Shown here one piece after another: positions 42,066-51,902 of a stretch of DNA of 64,000 nucleotides. The translations under genes and the position numbers were made by a program. The notes below the pieces were generated by a model. The model was not told the origin of the DNA. It was given only the letters and a program-made list of their open reading frames with translations, and made no database searches. The number at the start of each line of letters is the position of its first letter. Within the stretch, counting starts at the first letter, position 1. Origin of the DNA: Clostridia bacterium (GTDB taxonomy: Bacteria; Bacillota; Clostridia; Lachnospirales; Lachnospiraceae); the NCBI GenBank assembly GCA_910576205.1, contig CAJTHL010000001.1, positions 1-64,000 of the forward strand. The letters are read 5' to 3'.

Positions 42066-43763
42066 TTAAATCCCACCTTTTAGTTTAAACCGTCCCACAA
42101 GGCCCTTCATAAGCTGTGACTGGCTGGACAGCTCTTCGCTGGCAGCCGCGCTCTCTTCCGCAGTTGCCGAGTTTGTCTGTACAACGCTGGAAATCTGGTC
42201 AATTCCCATGGTTATCTGGGAGATGGCTTCCGCCTGGTTGCTGCTGGCCTGGGAAATCTTTTCGATAATGCCTGTCATTTCGTTTACGGCGTTTACTGCC
42301 TGAAGCAGGGACTGGGCCGTATCGCCGGCAATCCGCGTTCCGTTTTCCACTGCCTTTAGCGAATTCTCAATCAGCGCAGACGTGTTGTTAGAAGCCTCCG
42401 CGCTCTTGCTTGCCAGATTGCGGACTTCATCGGCTACCACGGCAAACCCTTTTCCCGCAGTGCCTGCCCGGGCAGCCTCCACGGCCGCGTTAAGGGCGAG
42501 GATATTGGTCTGGAACGCGATATCTTCGATGGTCTTAATAATTTTTCCGATTTCATTGGAGCAGTTGCTGATATCTCCCATTGCCTGTATCATCTGTTGC
42601 ATTTTTTCGTTGCTCACATGCATTTCCGTGCTGACGCTGCCTGCCATGGCATTGGCCTGCCGCGCGTTATCCGCATTCTGGTTCACCCTGTCGGAAACTT
42701 CTGTGATAGAGGCGGCCAGCTCCTGCACAGAGCTTGCCTGTTCGGTGGCTCCCTGGGAAAGAGCCTGGGCGCCGCTTGACACCTGTTCCGATCCGCTTGC
42801 AACCTGGGCGGAGCTTTGGCTGATTTGCAGCATGGTGTCGTTGAGCTTTTCCGCAATGCCCCGGAAGGAAACCAGAAGGGGCCGGAAGCCTCCTGTATAT
42901 TCCTCCTCGCAGACAGAATCCACTGTAAAGTCCCCTGCTGCCATTCTGGCAAGGAATTTATTCTCATCGTCAATAATCACTTGAAGCTTACGGATCAGTC
43001 TGCGTACCTGCGCGGCGAGAACACCCATTTCATCCCTGGAGGTATAGGAAATCTCCACGTCCAGATCGCCTTCCGCCATTTTCGTAGCGGCATTCTCGAT
43101 TTCCGAAATGGGAATCTTAATAAGGCGGATAATCACAAACGAGAAGAACACACCCACAAGGATAATGGCAATGATAATTGCTGCCATAAGGAAGATAGCC
43201 GTTCTGTAGAGGGAAAAACTTTCCTCCGTGGCAGCGTCACTGCCTTGTGTATTGTAGGTGACAATCTCCTGAAAGGCATTGTTCAGGGAATTGTAAAGCT
43301 CTACGCATTCGCCTTCCAGGATGGCGCGGGCATCTTCCCTGCGGCCCTGGGCGGCTAAGGCCAGTATTTCTTCATCCGCATTTCTGTACTGGGTCCAGAG
43401 ATTTTTTGCATTATCATAAAAGCCGCTCTCTTCCTCATCTATCAGCTCCTTATATGTAGCCAGGAGAGTATCCATGTTTTCTTTTTCCTTTTGGAGGTAC
43501 TGAAGGCTGGATTCCTCTACATCATCAGAGATTGCGGTAAGATATCCCAATTCATTCAGGCGGATATTGGAAAGGGTATTGGTCAGCTCCCTTGCCGTAT
43601 CAATACTGGGAAGCCAGCTTGTTGAAATGTCGTCTGTCATGTCGTTCATGCGGCCCATAAGAAAGAATGACATACCGCTGATAATCAGCATGCCAATCAG
43701 CGCAACCCCTACAAGGATATAGAGCTTAAATCTGATTCTTAAATTCCGTATGTAGTTAATCAT
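42066..43763 (-). CDS. Methyl-accepting chemotaxis protein (4HB-type sensor)
   Basis: A 565-residue receptor with span 1 (about 13-35), a four-helix-bundle sensor (4HB_MCP type: [33 protein letters not shown] pattern), span 2 (about 188-212) and a HAMP domain ([24 protein letters not shown]). The signalling domain has the classic tip [20 protein letters not shown] near 410-430 and many Ala/Gln/Glu methylation heptads. It is a more standard receptor than its convergent neighbour, with all expected domains. The ligand is unknown. Upstream DNA carries GTCGATAT (43848-43855, leftward), close to the sigma-28 -10 sequence, but no convincing -35. Confidence 0.92.
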   Translation of the reverse strand: MINYIRNLRIRFKLYILVGVALIGMLIISGMSFFLMGRMNDMTDDISTSWLPSIDTARELTNTLSNIRLNELGYLTAISDDVEESSLQYLQKEKENMDTLLATYKELIDEEESGFYDNAKNLWTQYRNADEEILALAAQGRREDARAILEGECVELYNSLNNAFQEIVTYNTQGSDAATEESFSLYRTAIFLMAAIIIAIILVGVFFSFVIIRLIKIPISEIENAATKMAEGDLDVEISYTSRDEMGVLAAQVRRLIRKLQVIIDDENKFLARMAAGDFTVDSVCEEEYTGGFRPLLVSFRGIAEKLNDTMLQISQSSAQVASGSEQVSSGAQALSQGATEQASSVQELAASITEVSDRVNQNADNARQANAMAGSVSTEMHVSNEKMQQMIQAMGDISNCSNEIGKIIKTIEDIAFQTNILALNAAVEAARAGTAGKGFAVVADEVRNLASKSAEASNNTSALIENSLKAVENGTRIAGDTAQSLLQAVNAVNEMTGIIEKISQASSNQAEAISQITMGIDQISSVVQTNSATAEESAAASEELSSQSQLMKGLVGRFKLKGGI

Positions 43764-44054
43764 GTCTTCAGTCTCCTTTTATATTCTGTTACTTAAAACT
43801 GCCTTGGGGAAAACACTCAATATTTTCCACACAATATCCTCGGAAGTATATCGACATATTCTTCCTTTTAGATAAGTGAAATTTAATCTTTGCAGAAAAC
43901 TTTTTACCATGAATATCTGCCGCAAAAAACTTGACACTATCGTCTTGTGCCTCCTTTAGTAAATTTTGTTGTGGTGACTTAATTCTATCAAACAGCTATA
44001 GACCATGTCTATTTTTGGAATGATTAATTTGCGAAATTTATTATATGTCATCCC

Positions 44055-44120
44055 TTATACGTCATCACTTAAGTTGTTTTCTGCGATAATTTGTCGAATC
44101 TGCTGTTTTGTTGCTGGCAT
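44055..44120 (-). mobile_element. IS256-type transposase N-terminal remnant
   Basis: A 21-residue frame with a perfect GGAGG site ahead of its ATG (44118-44120) reads MPATKQQIRQIIAENNLSDD and stops. It matches the first residues of a second clostridial IS256 transposase type as I remember it (different from the copy at 1-108). The rest of the gene is gone, so this is the scar of a deleted element at the island edge. Confidence 0.5.
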
Positions 44121-44214
44121 AAAAAATCCTCCTTTTTGATAAGAATTGTCATATCTTGATTCTTACCAAAAAAGAGGTATTTCTTTCCAAAGACATAAAC
44201 TAATTTACAATACC

Positions 44215-44254
44215 GTGTGATCCTTCAAGGTCCATCTGGTAATTCTATTGATTT
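44215..44254 (+). repeat. Left copy of island-flanking direct repeat
   Basis: The core TCAAGG-N-CCATCTG-N-TAATTCTATTG is shared with 46933-46972 with about 84% identity over 37-40 bp, same orientation. The sequences outside both copies are unrelated. The two copies bracket the HD/Panacea-like gene pair. Confidence 0.55.
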
Positions 44255-44357
44255 TATTGTAATACACGCCTATTTTTACTTCAATTACATCATTTATTAT
44301 GGCTTGCTGATTTTCTGTTACCAAAATATTGCCATAAGCATACATTCATCCATCACT

Positions 44358-45806
44358 TTAAGATGTGATTAATGCACATATGTCTTGATGCATTTTACTA
44401 TAATCATAAACCTTTCCACGTTCTTCAAGTACATATATTCTTACAAATTCACTTTTATAATTTGCCAACTTATTTATTACCGACAGCCGATCCTCTGCCA
44501 AGTAAGAAATTTTATTGGTATCTGGATCATATAATTTTACCGCTTCTCTCAAATCTTCTTGGTTAATATCTCTTTCTGATATACCATAATATCCATGAAC
44601 CTTTTCTAATGTAATTGGCACTATTTGGTATCCCCACCTATCACTTCCCACTATTTCTGTAATCTTACTTGGATTCCTTTTCAATTCCCACTTTAAAACA
44701 GAAAACTCTTGTCTTGGTGATGTCTCATATAAATCCTTAGCTTCAAATACTACCTTCGGGCGTATCCTATCTCTATACATTTCATATAACCGCTTGTATT
44801 CTTCATCTATAGTGGTATTATAATACTTTTTTAATGCAGTTTCTAAAAATGCATCATTAAACTGTAAAAAGCACTCATCATTTATATTATTATGTATATC
44901 ATCTAATGAATCAAACAAAAAATGCCTACTCTGCACCAGCTTGATATACATACAGCGTATCATCCCCTCAAAAGCCGCATTTGTTTTATGGAAAATCACT
45001 TGCGAATAGTGGAAATATCTTGACATCAAGAAATGCTCCACTACATGCTGCCCTTTTTTATTACATACCAGAACTTTATTATTTTCTGATAAAGTCGGAT
45101 CTTCAACCACCATTAATAACCTTATCAGATATTGCAAATCTACCAGGCCATATTTAACGCCAGTTTGATAAGAATCCCTTAACAAATAATCTAATCTATC
45201 CGCATCTAGGCTTGAATGTAATAACTGTGTATACACCATGTTTCTGGAACCATACTCGCCAGTAAAAATCTCTCCAATCTCCAGCGGATTCAATCCATTC
45301 TCAACTAAAATCTTTCTTATATCATTGTTATTTATAACTATATATTTTCCCAAATGCTCGTGATGCGCTGATTTAGAATGTGAAGACGCCATTTCATACA
45401 AATATTTCTCATTCACTGGGGGATGTATTTCTACAATACTAGTTGCATTTTGATTATCAAGACAATAACCATATACACTTTCTCCTAAATGGGAAAGCGG
45501 ATAATGCCCAATATCATGTAATAACGCTGCCACTCGCAACTTTATAACATCATCCTCATTTAGCATTCCTTGTTTAAATAAATGTTCTGTCATTAATCCC
45601 ATAATATACAATACACCTAATGAATGTACATATCTGGAATGTTCTGCACCAGGAAAAACAAAATTAACGCGTGCCAGTTGTCTAAGTCCACGCAAACGTT
45701 GAAAAATCGGTGTATCAATTAAAGCTAATTCTAATTTTGTAATACCAATCCCACCATAAACGGGGTCATTAATATATTTCACTATTTTTAATCTATTCTC
45801 AGACAT
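44358..45806 (-). CDS. HD-domain phosphohydrolase (dNTPase/SAMHD-like)
   Basis: A 482-residue cytoplasmic protein, counted from ATG 45806. Residues about 25-210 form an HD domain of the dGTPase/YdhJ/SAMHD1-like class: FQRLRGLRQL, H56 in GAEHSRYVHSLG, H97-D98 plus H101 in ALLHDIGHYPLSH, and D201/D203 in SSLDADRLDYLLRD; the metal and catalytic residues are all there. Family members hydrolyse (d)NTPs or cyclic nucleotides, and some act in phage defence. The C-terminal 270 residues are helix-rich and unassigned. It starts two bases after the stop of the small upstream gene, so the two are coupled. AT-rich DNA and flanking repeats suggest horizontal acquisition. Confidence 0.85.
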   Translation of the reverse strand: MSENRLKIVKYINDPVYGGIGITKLELALIDTPIFQRLRGLRQLARVNFVFPGAEHSRYVHSLGVLYIMGLMTEHLFKQGMLNEDDVIKLRVAALLHDIGHYPLSHLGESVYGYCLDNQNATSIVEIHPPVNEKYLYEMASSHSKSAHHEHLGKYIVINNNDIRKILVENGLNPLEIGEIFTGEYGSRNMVYTQLLHSSLDADRLDYLLRDSYQTGVKYGLVDLQYLIRLLMVVEDPTLSENNKVLVCNKKGQHVVEHFLMSRYFHYSQVIFHKTNAAFEGMIRCMYIKLVQSRHFLFDSLDDIHNNINDECFLQFNDAFLETALKKYYNTTIDEEYKRLYEMYRDRIRPKVVFEAKDLYETSPRQEFSVLKWELKRNPSKITEIVGSDRWGYQIVPITLEKVHGYYGISERDINQEDLREAVKLYDPDTNKISYLAEDRLSVINKLANYKSEFVRIYVLEERGKVYDYSKMHQDICALITS

Positions 45807-45807
45807 A

Positions 45808-46305
45808 TTATGACCCCGTTTTTGCAAATCCTTCATCGCCTAGAATTCCAAATGCATATTGACATTGTTCTTCATTGTATTGCGGCTTATTTTTTATTAG
45901 CGTTAGAAAAAGCGTATGTTCTTGGTCATCTATTTTCCAACTCTCCTTATTATTATAAATATACAATAAAGATGCTAATAACTCATACCATGATGCTGTA
46001 GTAAAATCTGCTCTTTTTCTTTTCTCCAAATTATTCACACATTGAATGTTACTCTCTGCCCTCTTTGCCAATTTGTAATCACTAAAATCATTACTAGCCA
46101 AAACATCCAAATTAGCATAAATGTACGAAGTCAATGCTGGCGAATAAGGACCTCTTACATACCAATTATACGTATAGCCTAAGTTTGTTCCTAAAGATTG
46201 TAATAAATATATTTTTTTCTGACTTATAAGTCTAGCATCAAAACTATCTTTACTTATTTCTAGTTTTTGGAAAACTATTCCACTTGCAATATCAATGTTA
46301 TTCAT
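45808..46305 (-). CDS. Small Panacea/SocA-like protein (possible antitoxin or partner of the HD protein)
   Basis: A 165-residue protein; ATG 46305 is chosen for GAAAGGTGG just upstream. Residues 20-60 read LISQKKIYLLQSLG, then YNWYVRGPYSPALTSY, a pattern like the (L)QKL-YLLQ...Y-GPYSP core of Panacea (DUF4065/SocA) and related small helical proteins that neutralise diverse toxins in PanAT pairs. The C-terminal half (EKRKRADFTTASWYELLASLLYI) is helical. Similarity is by eye and weak. Gene order, small first then the HD enzyme, with one base between stop and next ATG, is that of an antitoxin-toxin or regulator-effector unit. Confidence 0.5.
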   Translation of the reverse strand: MNNIDIASGIVFQKLEISKDSFDARLISQKKIYLLQSLGTNLGYTYNWYVRGPYSPALTSYIYANLDVLASNDFSDYKLAKRAESNIQCVNNLEKRKRADFTTASWYELLASLLYIYNNKESWKIDDQEHTLFLTLIKNKPQYNEEQCQYAFGILGDEGFAKTGS

Positions 46306-46810
46306 GCCATCCACCTTTCCATCTTTCAAAAAGTACCACATTTTACACAAAATCACTATTTGGGGGAAGCAAAATCATCCTTCTAATATAATATACTCTT
46401 TCTCAATATGGACGTTTTGGAACGTATGTTCTATTTTAATTCTATCAGAAAATAAATTATTTTTCAATACAAAACAGCATAATTGGCAACAAAATTTTAT
46501 TTGCGTAATAGTAATAGCTATAATAAAAGTACAACAAACAATCATATAAATTACTTAACATATATAAAAATTAACGTACTCCCTGTTACCGCAACCCTTT
46601 TTTTGCCGATTAGCAAATTTTATTTTTTGCTTGTTCATCATCTTCCCTCTCCTCATACTTCCAAAAGAAAGAAAACAAAGAACACTCTTAACTTTTATTT
46701 TATTCTACCACAATTCCTTCAAAAATACCACCATCTTCTTAATCTGAAAAGTATACAGAAAGGAAATACCCTATTTTACAGTGTTTTCATGGGTTTGAAA
46801 GATTGAGATA
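46306..46810. other. AT-rich upstream region of the HD gene pair
   Basis: About 500 bp with very low GC, many A and T runs and no coding sequence that I can support. A -10-like TATATT cluster lies near 46392-46402 (leftward), without a well-spaced -35. It probably carries the promoter of the two-gene unit. Confidence 0.4.
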
Positions 46811-46925
46811 AGAAGAGGGGGGGGGTTGTTGGGGTTGGGAGATTGAGTGGAGATGAAAAGAAAGGAAGAGGGTAGGTTCTTCTTTGGGGGTGAGGATTTG
46901 GGGAAGGGAAGGAGAAAAAGAGGAC
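46811..46925 (+). other. G-rich polypurine tract with G-quadruplex-forming potential
   Basis: More than 110 bases are almost free of C on the plus strand. The densest part has G9 (46817-46825), then GGGG (46831-46834) and GGG (46837-46839), which satisfies the usual four-run G-quadruplex pattern with short loops. Further G4-G5 runs lie near 46890-46912. No coding sequence is supported. Confidence 0.7.
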
Positions 46926-46948
46926 CTTGAAGGTGTGGTCCCTCAAGG
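46912..46948 (-). terminator. Possible ppdK terminator
   Basis: Reading leftward, CCTTGA (46943-46948) pairs with TCAAGG (46925-46930), followed by TCCTCTTTTTCTCC. It is about 100 bp past the ppdK stop and overlaps the right copy of the island repeat. Confidence 0.4.
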
Positions 46949-46972
46949 CCCATCTGATAATTCTATTGGTTT
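46933..46972 (+). repeat. Right copy of island-flanking direct repeat
   Basis: Same-strand partner of 44215-44254 (see there). Together they delimit about 2.7 kb of AT-rich DNA. The copies differ at scattered positions, so any insertion event is not recent, or the repeat served as an imperfect target. Confidence 0.55.
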
Positions 46973-47045
46973 TTGGTTTCCGTCTCAGCGAAAATTATTT
47001 TTTGCAATGTCGGAAAATTTGTTCTGCAAAATCAATCATCCCACT

Positions 47046-49670
47046 TTACTGCTTATGGGTAATCGCCGCCTGCGCAGCCGCGAGCCTGGCTATGGGCACA
47101 CGATACGGGGAACAGGATACATAGCTCAGTCCCAGAATATGGCAGAACTCCACGGAGGACGGGTCACCGCCGTGCTCGCCGCAGATGCCCAGCTTGATTT
47201 CGGGTCTGGTGGAGCGTCCCAGCTCCGCAGCCATCTTCACCAGCTTGCCTACGCCGTTCTGATCCAGTCTTGCAAAGGGATCGGACTCGTAAATCTTGGC
47301 CTTGTAGTAGGAATCCAGGAACTTGCCGGAGTCGTCCCGGGAGAAGCCGAAGGTCATCTGGGTCAGATCGTTTGTACCAAAGGAGAAGAAATCCGCCTCC
47401 CTGGCAATCTCGTCCGCAGTCAGTGCGGCTCTTGGAATCTCAATCATAGTACCGATACGGTACTGGATATCCGAGCCTTTTTCCTTCTTTACAAGCTCTG
47501 CGGTTTCCTCCACGATCTCTTTTACAAATTTCAGCTCCTTGCGCTCGCCAACCAGCGGAATCATGATTTCCGGTACAATGTCGAATCCCTCTTCCCGTTC
47601 CACCTCAATGGCTGCCTCAACCACGGCGCGGGTCTGCATCTTGGCAATCTCCGGATAGGTGACGGCCAGACGGCATCCTCTGTGGCCCATCATGGGGTTG
47701 AACTCATGAAGCTCTCTGCATTTGTCCTTTACTTCCTCCATACTGAGGCCCATTTCCTCTGCCAGAGCCCGGATATCCTCCTCCTCTGTGGGAACGAACT
47801 CGTGAAGAGGCGGATCCAGATAGCGGACCGTCATGGGACGACCCTTTAAGGCCTTGTACATAGCCTTAAAGTCCTCCTTCTGGAAGGGCAGAAGCTCCAT
47901 CAGAGCCGCCTCCCTGGCCTCCTGGTTGTCGGACAGGATCATCTTGCGGATCTTCGGAATACGCTCCGGGTTGAAGAACATATGCTCTGTACGGCAAAGT
48001 CCGATACCCTCCGCGCCCAGACGCACGGCATTTGCCGTATCCTCCGGAGTGTCCGCATTGGTGCGCACCTGCAAACGGCGGAATTTGTCGGCCCAGCCCA
48101 TGATCCTCTGGAAGTTGCCGCTAATCTTGGCCTCTCTGGTAAGGATATCCCCCTTATAGATCTTTCCGGTGGTGCCGTCCAGGGAAATATAATCTCCCTC
48201 TGTAAAATGGCAGCCGCCCAGATCAAACCATTTCTCTTCCTCGGAGATCTTAATCTCCCCACAGCCGGATACACAGCAGGTTCCCATTCCACGGGCCACC
48301 ACGGCCGCATGGCTTGTCATGCCGCCCCGCACCGTCAGGATACCCTGTGCCGCATGCATTCCCTCGATATCCTCCGGAGAAGTCTCCAGACGGACCAGGA
48401 TCACCCGCTCTCCTTGCTCTTTCGCGTTCTTTGCATCCTCGGCGGTAAAGTAAACCTTTCCTGCCGCAGCTCCCGGAGATGCCGGAAGCGCCTGTCCGAT
48501 CACCTGACCTGCCTTCAGGGCTTCCGGGTCAAAGGTGGGATGCAGAAGCTGATCCAGGGATCTGGCCTCAATGCGGAGCACCGCCTCCTCCTGGGAAATC
48601 ATACCCTCGTCCACCATATCGCAGGCAATCTGCAAAGCGGCCGGAGCCGTTCTCTTTCCGCTTCTTGTCTGGAGGAAATAGAGCTGTCCCTCCTGGATGG
48701 TAAATTCCATATCCTGCATATCCCGGTAGTGGTTCTCAAGCTTCCGGGCGATCCGCATAAACTCCTCATAGCACTCGGGCAGATCCTCCTGCAGCTTGGT
48801 GATGGGCTGTGGTGTCCGGATACCTGCCACCACGTCCTCGCCCTGGGCATTGATAAGGTACTCGCCGAAGATCCCCTTCTCGCCCGTGGCCGGATTACGG
48901 GTAAATGCCACGCCCGTACCCGAGGTATCGCCCATATTTCCGAATACCATGGCCTGGACATTGACGGCGGTTCCCCAATCGCCGGGGATATCGTTCATTC
49001 TGCGGTACACAATAGCCCGGGGATTGTCCCAGGAACGGAACACGGCCTGCACGGCTCCCATAAGCTGATCTCTGGGATCCTGGGGGAAGTCCTCTCCCTT
49101 TGCCTCCTTGTAAACCGCCTTAAATCTGGCGATAAGCTCCTTCATATCGTCCGCATCCAGATCCGTATCAAACTTTACGCCTTTTGCCTCCTTGACCTCG
49201 TCGATGATTTTCTCAAAGAACGATTTGGGCACCTCCATTACCACATCCGAGTACATCTGGATGAAGCGGCGGTAGGAATCGTACGCAAACCTGGGATTTC
49301 CGGTTTTCTTCGCGAAACCCTCCACGGAAATATCATTTAAACCAAGGTTCAGAATGGTGTCCATCATGCCAGGCATGGACGCCCTTGCGCCGGAACGGAC
49401 AGAAACCAGAAGCGGATCCTCCGTATCGCCAAAACGTTTTCCCTGCATACCCTCCAGAAATACCAGGGCCGCGTTGATCTGAGCCTGCACCTCGCCGGAA
49501 ATCCGCTTGTCATTCTCATAGTAATCCGTACAGGCTTCCGTAGTCACCGTAAAACCCTGGGGAATCGGAAGTCCCAGGTTTGTCATCTCTGCCAGGTTTG
49601 CTCCCTTTCCCCCCAGCAGATTTCTCATACTGGCGTCGCCTTCCCTAAAAAGATACACCCATTTTGCCAT
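47046..49670 (-). CDS. ppdK: Pyruvate, phosphate dikinase
   Basis: An 874-residue enzyme interconverting pyruvate + ATP + Pi and PEP + AMP + PPi; in anaerobes it links glycolysis and gluconeogenesis. Domain order: N-terminal nucleotide-binding domain (GGKGANLAEMTNLGLPIPQGF; SVRSGARASMPGMMDTILNLG), the swivelling phosphohistidine domain with GGMTSHAAVVARGMG (His near 455), and a C-terminal TIM barrel for PEP/pyruvate (PRAALTADEIA, GTNDLTQMTFGFSRDD, CGEHGGDPSSVEF). Full length and all key motifs are present. GGAGGG precedes the ATG. It stands alone between the HD island and the AAA+ gene; a convincing promoter was not identified. Confidence 0.97.
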   Translation of the reverse strand: MAKWVYLFREGDASMRNLLGGKGANLAEMTNLGLPIPQGFTVTTEACTDYYENDKRISGEVQAQINAALVFLEGMQGKRFGDTEDPLLVSVRSGARASMPGMMDTILNLGLNDISVEGFAKKTGNPRFAYDSYRRFIQMYSDVVMEVPKSFFEKIIDEVKEAKGVKFDTDLDADDMKELIARFKAVYKEAKGEDFPQDPRDQLMGAVQAVFRSWDNPRAIVYRRMNDIPGDWGTAVNVQAMVFGNMGDTSGTGVAFTRNPATGEKGIFGEYLINAQGEDVVAGIRTPQPITKLQEDLPECYEEFMRIARKLENHYRDMQDMEFTIQEGQLYFLQTRSGKRTAPAALQIACDMVDEGMISQEEAVLRIEARSLDQLLHPTFDPEALKAGQVIGQALPASPGAAAGKVYFTAEDAKNAKEQGERVILVRLETSPEDIEGMHAAQGILTVRGGMTSHAAVVARGMGTCCVSGCGEIKISEEEKWFDLGGCHFTEGDYISLDGTTGKIYKGDILTREAKISGNFQRIMGWADKFRRLQVRTNADTPEDTANAVRLGAEGIGLCRTEHMFFNPERIPKIRKMILSDNQEAREAALMELLPFQKEDFKAMYKALKGRPMTVRYLDPPLHEFVPTEEEDIRALAEEMGLSMEEVKDKCRELHEFNPMMGHRGCRLAVTYPEIAKMQTRAVVEAAIEVEREEGFDIVPEIMIPLVGERKELKFVKEIVEETAELVKKEKGSDIQYRIGTMIEIPRAALTADEIAREADFFSFGTNDLTQMTFGFSRDDSGKFLDSYYKAKIYESDPFARLDQNGVGKLVKMAAELGRSTRPEIKLGICGEHGGDPSSVEFCHILGLSYVSCSPYRVPIARLAAAQAAITHKQ

Positions 49671-49710
49671 TTTTTTACAAATCCCTCCTATTTAAAGTGT
49701 TTCGTCTACC

Positions 49711-49735
49711 CGCTTTTTCGGACATAGAAAAAGCG
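49711..49735. repeat. Hairpin in the ppdK leader
   Basis: CGCTTTTTC (49711-49719) and GAAAAAGCG (49727-49735) are perfect arms with a 7-nt loop. No T-run follows leftward, so it is not a simple terminator. It could be a leader structure of ppdK or an operator. A small TGGTC/GACCA repeat sits just upstream (about 49742-49754). Confidence 0.4.
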
Positions 49736-49842
49736 CCAGTGTGGTCAACGACCAAACCCTGCGCACATATTAAGCATATCACATCTGTTAAAAATGTCAA
49801 GGGATAAATTGGAAGATTGTGCAATATATACAATAATCCTTC

Positions 49843-51681
49843 TTATATCCGGAAACCATAGGTTTTCGTATCCTTTGTTTCCTTTAGCATATCCGGAAAC
49901 ATAAAATCTTCGTCTTGAAGAATAAAATCTTTGCAGATCTCTTCATCTTTGCTTCCGTAAACCCTTGTCGCATACGCAAGTATGGCATTTTCTACCAGGT
50001 TTCTACAAAAACGTCCATTTCCCATATTGGGATGCTTTTTTGCTGCTTTACAGAGAGATCCCACTTTCTCATTTGCCTGTGATCCTATGGCAAATCCTCT
50101 TTTGTCCGCTTCCAACTGGGCGATCTGCACCATCTCATGGACAGAATAGTCTTCAAATCTGATCTGGAAGGGTACCCGTGACCGTAACCCTGGATTTCTT
50201 GAGAAAAACTCTTCCATTTTATCGGGATATCCGGCAAAGATCACAATGGTTTCTTCCCTGTTGTTTTCCATTTCCTGCACAATGGTGTTTATGGCCTCAT
50301 CTCCAAATGCCCCATCCCTATCTTCCACCAGGGAATATGCCTCATCAATGAACAAAACTTTTCCCCTGGCCTTTTGAAATACGGATCTTACCTTTTCAGC
50401 CGTATGTCCCAAATATTTTGCCACCAGATCCGCCCGGCCAACCTCTACGATCTGAGCATCGGAAAGCAATCCCGACTCATAAAAGATCCCCGCCAGGATC
50501 CTGGCAACCGTAGTCTTGGCGGTGCCGGGATTTCCCACAAATTCCATGTTCAGCACAACAGGTACTGATCTTTTGCCCATCCTGGAAAAATCCTGCTTCA
50601 TTTTTGCATAGGCAGTGATCTTTCTCACCTGTTCCTTGACTTCTCTAAGACCGATCAGCTCACCCAGCATCATGGAATAGTCGGGCGCTGTCATCTGTAC
50701 CGGTGTCGGCTGTTCTTTTATGGAAGCAAGTTTATATTTAATCTCTTCCGCTGATTTTCTGCCAAGATTACGAATCTTCCCGAAATCTTCATCCGTAAAA
50801 TTCTGAAGTTCTTTTACCATGTTAAATCCCGCTCTTTTCAGGCAATTAAAAGTCCGCACACTCAGATCCAGCTCGTCTAAGGTCATATCAGAGGGAAGAT
50901 CTTTATCATCTATATCTTCCCCATTATCCATATCTTCTCCGGCATCCGCGTCTTCCTCCATGCCTTCTGTCTTTTCCTGCATGCTTATTAAAGTCTGCAA
51001 AATCCCATGCATCCCCCATTGAAAACAGTTTATTGGGAGCTTGTAAGCAGGATCCTCAAAGGACTTTTGTCCGTTTAGATCCATGATCATGGCTCCGGGA
51101 AACACCAGAGAGATCACAGTCCGCATCCGGAGAGAGATCTCCTCTGGCAGGCTTAAGAAAATCATTCCCCATCCAGATCTTCCATCGGAAGACGCGCCGG
51201 AAAGGAATCGCAGAGAACCCTTTGCCTTCTTCATGATCTCCAGCATTTCTTTAAAATAACTTCCAGATGACGTGTTATTATACGCGCTGCCTTTTTTCTG
51301 GTATCCGCTTTCCTTATCCTCATGGATGGACGGCAGACAGTAAAGTGCATAAACCCTTTTTTGTTCCTGGAATATGTCGTCGGGAATCTTTGCAGATATG
51401 GCTTTTGCTTCGGCGCATTCCTGAAAGATCCAGTTAAAATCTTCCGGGGTGGCTTTCACGCCAGGACCTGAAAAGACATAATTCGTCAGATTCCCCTCAT
51501 TATCGGAAGACAATTGCCATCCAAGAAATTCTTTATGAGGAAGCTGTTTTGCGGACTGTAAAAATCTCTCACATGCCTCAGATGCGTAATCCTCATCGTA
51601 ATAGGTATAGATATGCCTGATAATAAGGATTGCAATGTTGGACAACATGTGATCTTCGGATTTCATTATATAATTTAACAT
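49843..51681 (-). CDS. CbbX/SpoVK-type AAA+ ATPase fused to an RNAP alpha-CTD-like domain
   Basis: A 612-residue protein in three parts. Residues 1-240 form a helix- and strand-mixed N-terminal domain I do not recognise, ended by a highly acidic linker (240-262). Residues about 264-322 ([25 protein letters not shown]...[16 protein letters not shown]) match the helix-hairpin-helix C-terminal domain of RNA polymerase alpha subunit. Residues about 335-600 are an AAA+ module of the CbbX/SpoVK clade: Walker A GNPGTAKT (383-390, Ala where Gly is usual), Walker B VLFIDEAY (442-449), FAGYPDK and the arginine finger region NPGLRSRV. Such ATPases remodel proteins as hexamers. The alpha-CTD part hints at a link to transcription or DNA; this is inference. 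Confidence 0.85.
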   Translation of the reverse strand: MLNYIMKSEDHMLSNIAILIIRHIYTYYDEDYASEACERFLQSAKQLPHKEFLGWQLSSDNEGNLTNYVFSGPGVKATPEDFNWIFQECAEAKAISAKIPDDIFQEQKRVYALYCLPSIHEDKESGYQKKGSAYNNTSSGSYFKEMLEIMKKAKGSLRFLSGASSDGRSGWGMIFLSLPEEISLRMRTVISLVFPGAMIMDLNGQKSFEDPAYKLPINCFQWGMHGILQTLISMQEKTEGMEEDADAGEDMDNGEDIDDKDLPSDMTLDELDLSVRTFNCLKRAGFNMVKELQNFTDEDFGKIRNLGRKSAEEIKYKLASIKEQPTPVQMTAPDYSMMLGELIGLREVKEQVRKITAYAKMKQDFSRMGKRSVPVVLNMEFVGNPGTAKTTVARILAGIFYESGLLSDAQIVEVGRADLVAKYLGHTAEKVRSVFQKARGKVLFIDEAYSLVEDRDGAFGDEAINTIVQEMENNREETIVIFAGYPDKMEEFFSRNPGLRSRVPFQIRFEDYSVHEMVQIAQLEADKRGFAIGSQANEKVGSLCKAAKKHPNMGNGRFCRNLVENAILAYATRVYGSKDEEICKDFILQDEDFMFPDMLKETKDTKTYGFRI

Positions 51682-51902
51682 AAGCTGTGCCTCTCTTTCT
51701 TATGAAATAATAAGGATCTGTTTGTCAGAGATGTCGCAATCTGCGTCAAAGGATAAATTCTATGGCATGAATTTCCCGGGTGGATCCCCTGGCATGCTCG
51801 CTGCCTGATGCAGGTCATGGCTCTGCTTTTACTTCTCCGGTTATCCACCTGACGCATTTGCGGATGAAATTGTCAAGGAGCATTTGCATCGGCACAACAA
51901 AA

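Larger units (their letters stand above)
43764..44357. other. AT-rich intergenic region with IS256 remnant and repeat copy
   Basis: This 594-bp gap holds the chemoreceptor leader (43764-43990), a 22-codon IS256 transposase start (44055-44120, listed separately) and the left copy of an imperfect direct repeat (44215-44254). The base composition drops sharply compared with the chemoreceptor gene and stays low through 46.8 kb. I searched for a c-di-GMP riboswitch before the receptor gene and did not recognise one. Confidence 0.6.

Noticed and set aside
43764..43990. c-di-GMP riboswitch or sigma-28 promoter before the chemoreceptor gene
   Set aside because: No riboswitch core was seen. GTCGATAT resembles a sigma-28 -10 box, but no -35 lies at the right distance.
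46884..49340. Long rightward open frames (321 and 452 codons) opposite ppdK
   Set aside because: They are antisense to a full-length, motif-complete ppdK, have no ribosome sites and show no family-like motifs; they are by-products of its codon usage.
49681..49842. T-box or other tRNA-sensing leader before ppdK
   Set aside because: The hairpins present do not include a T-box core, and the gene is not an amino-acid gene.
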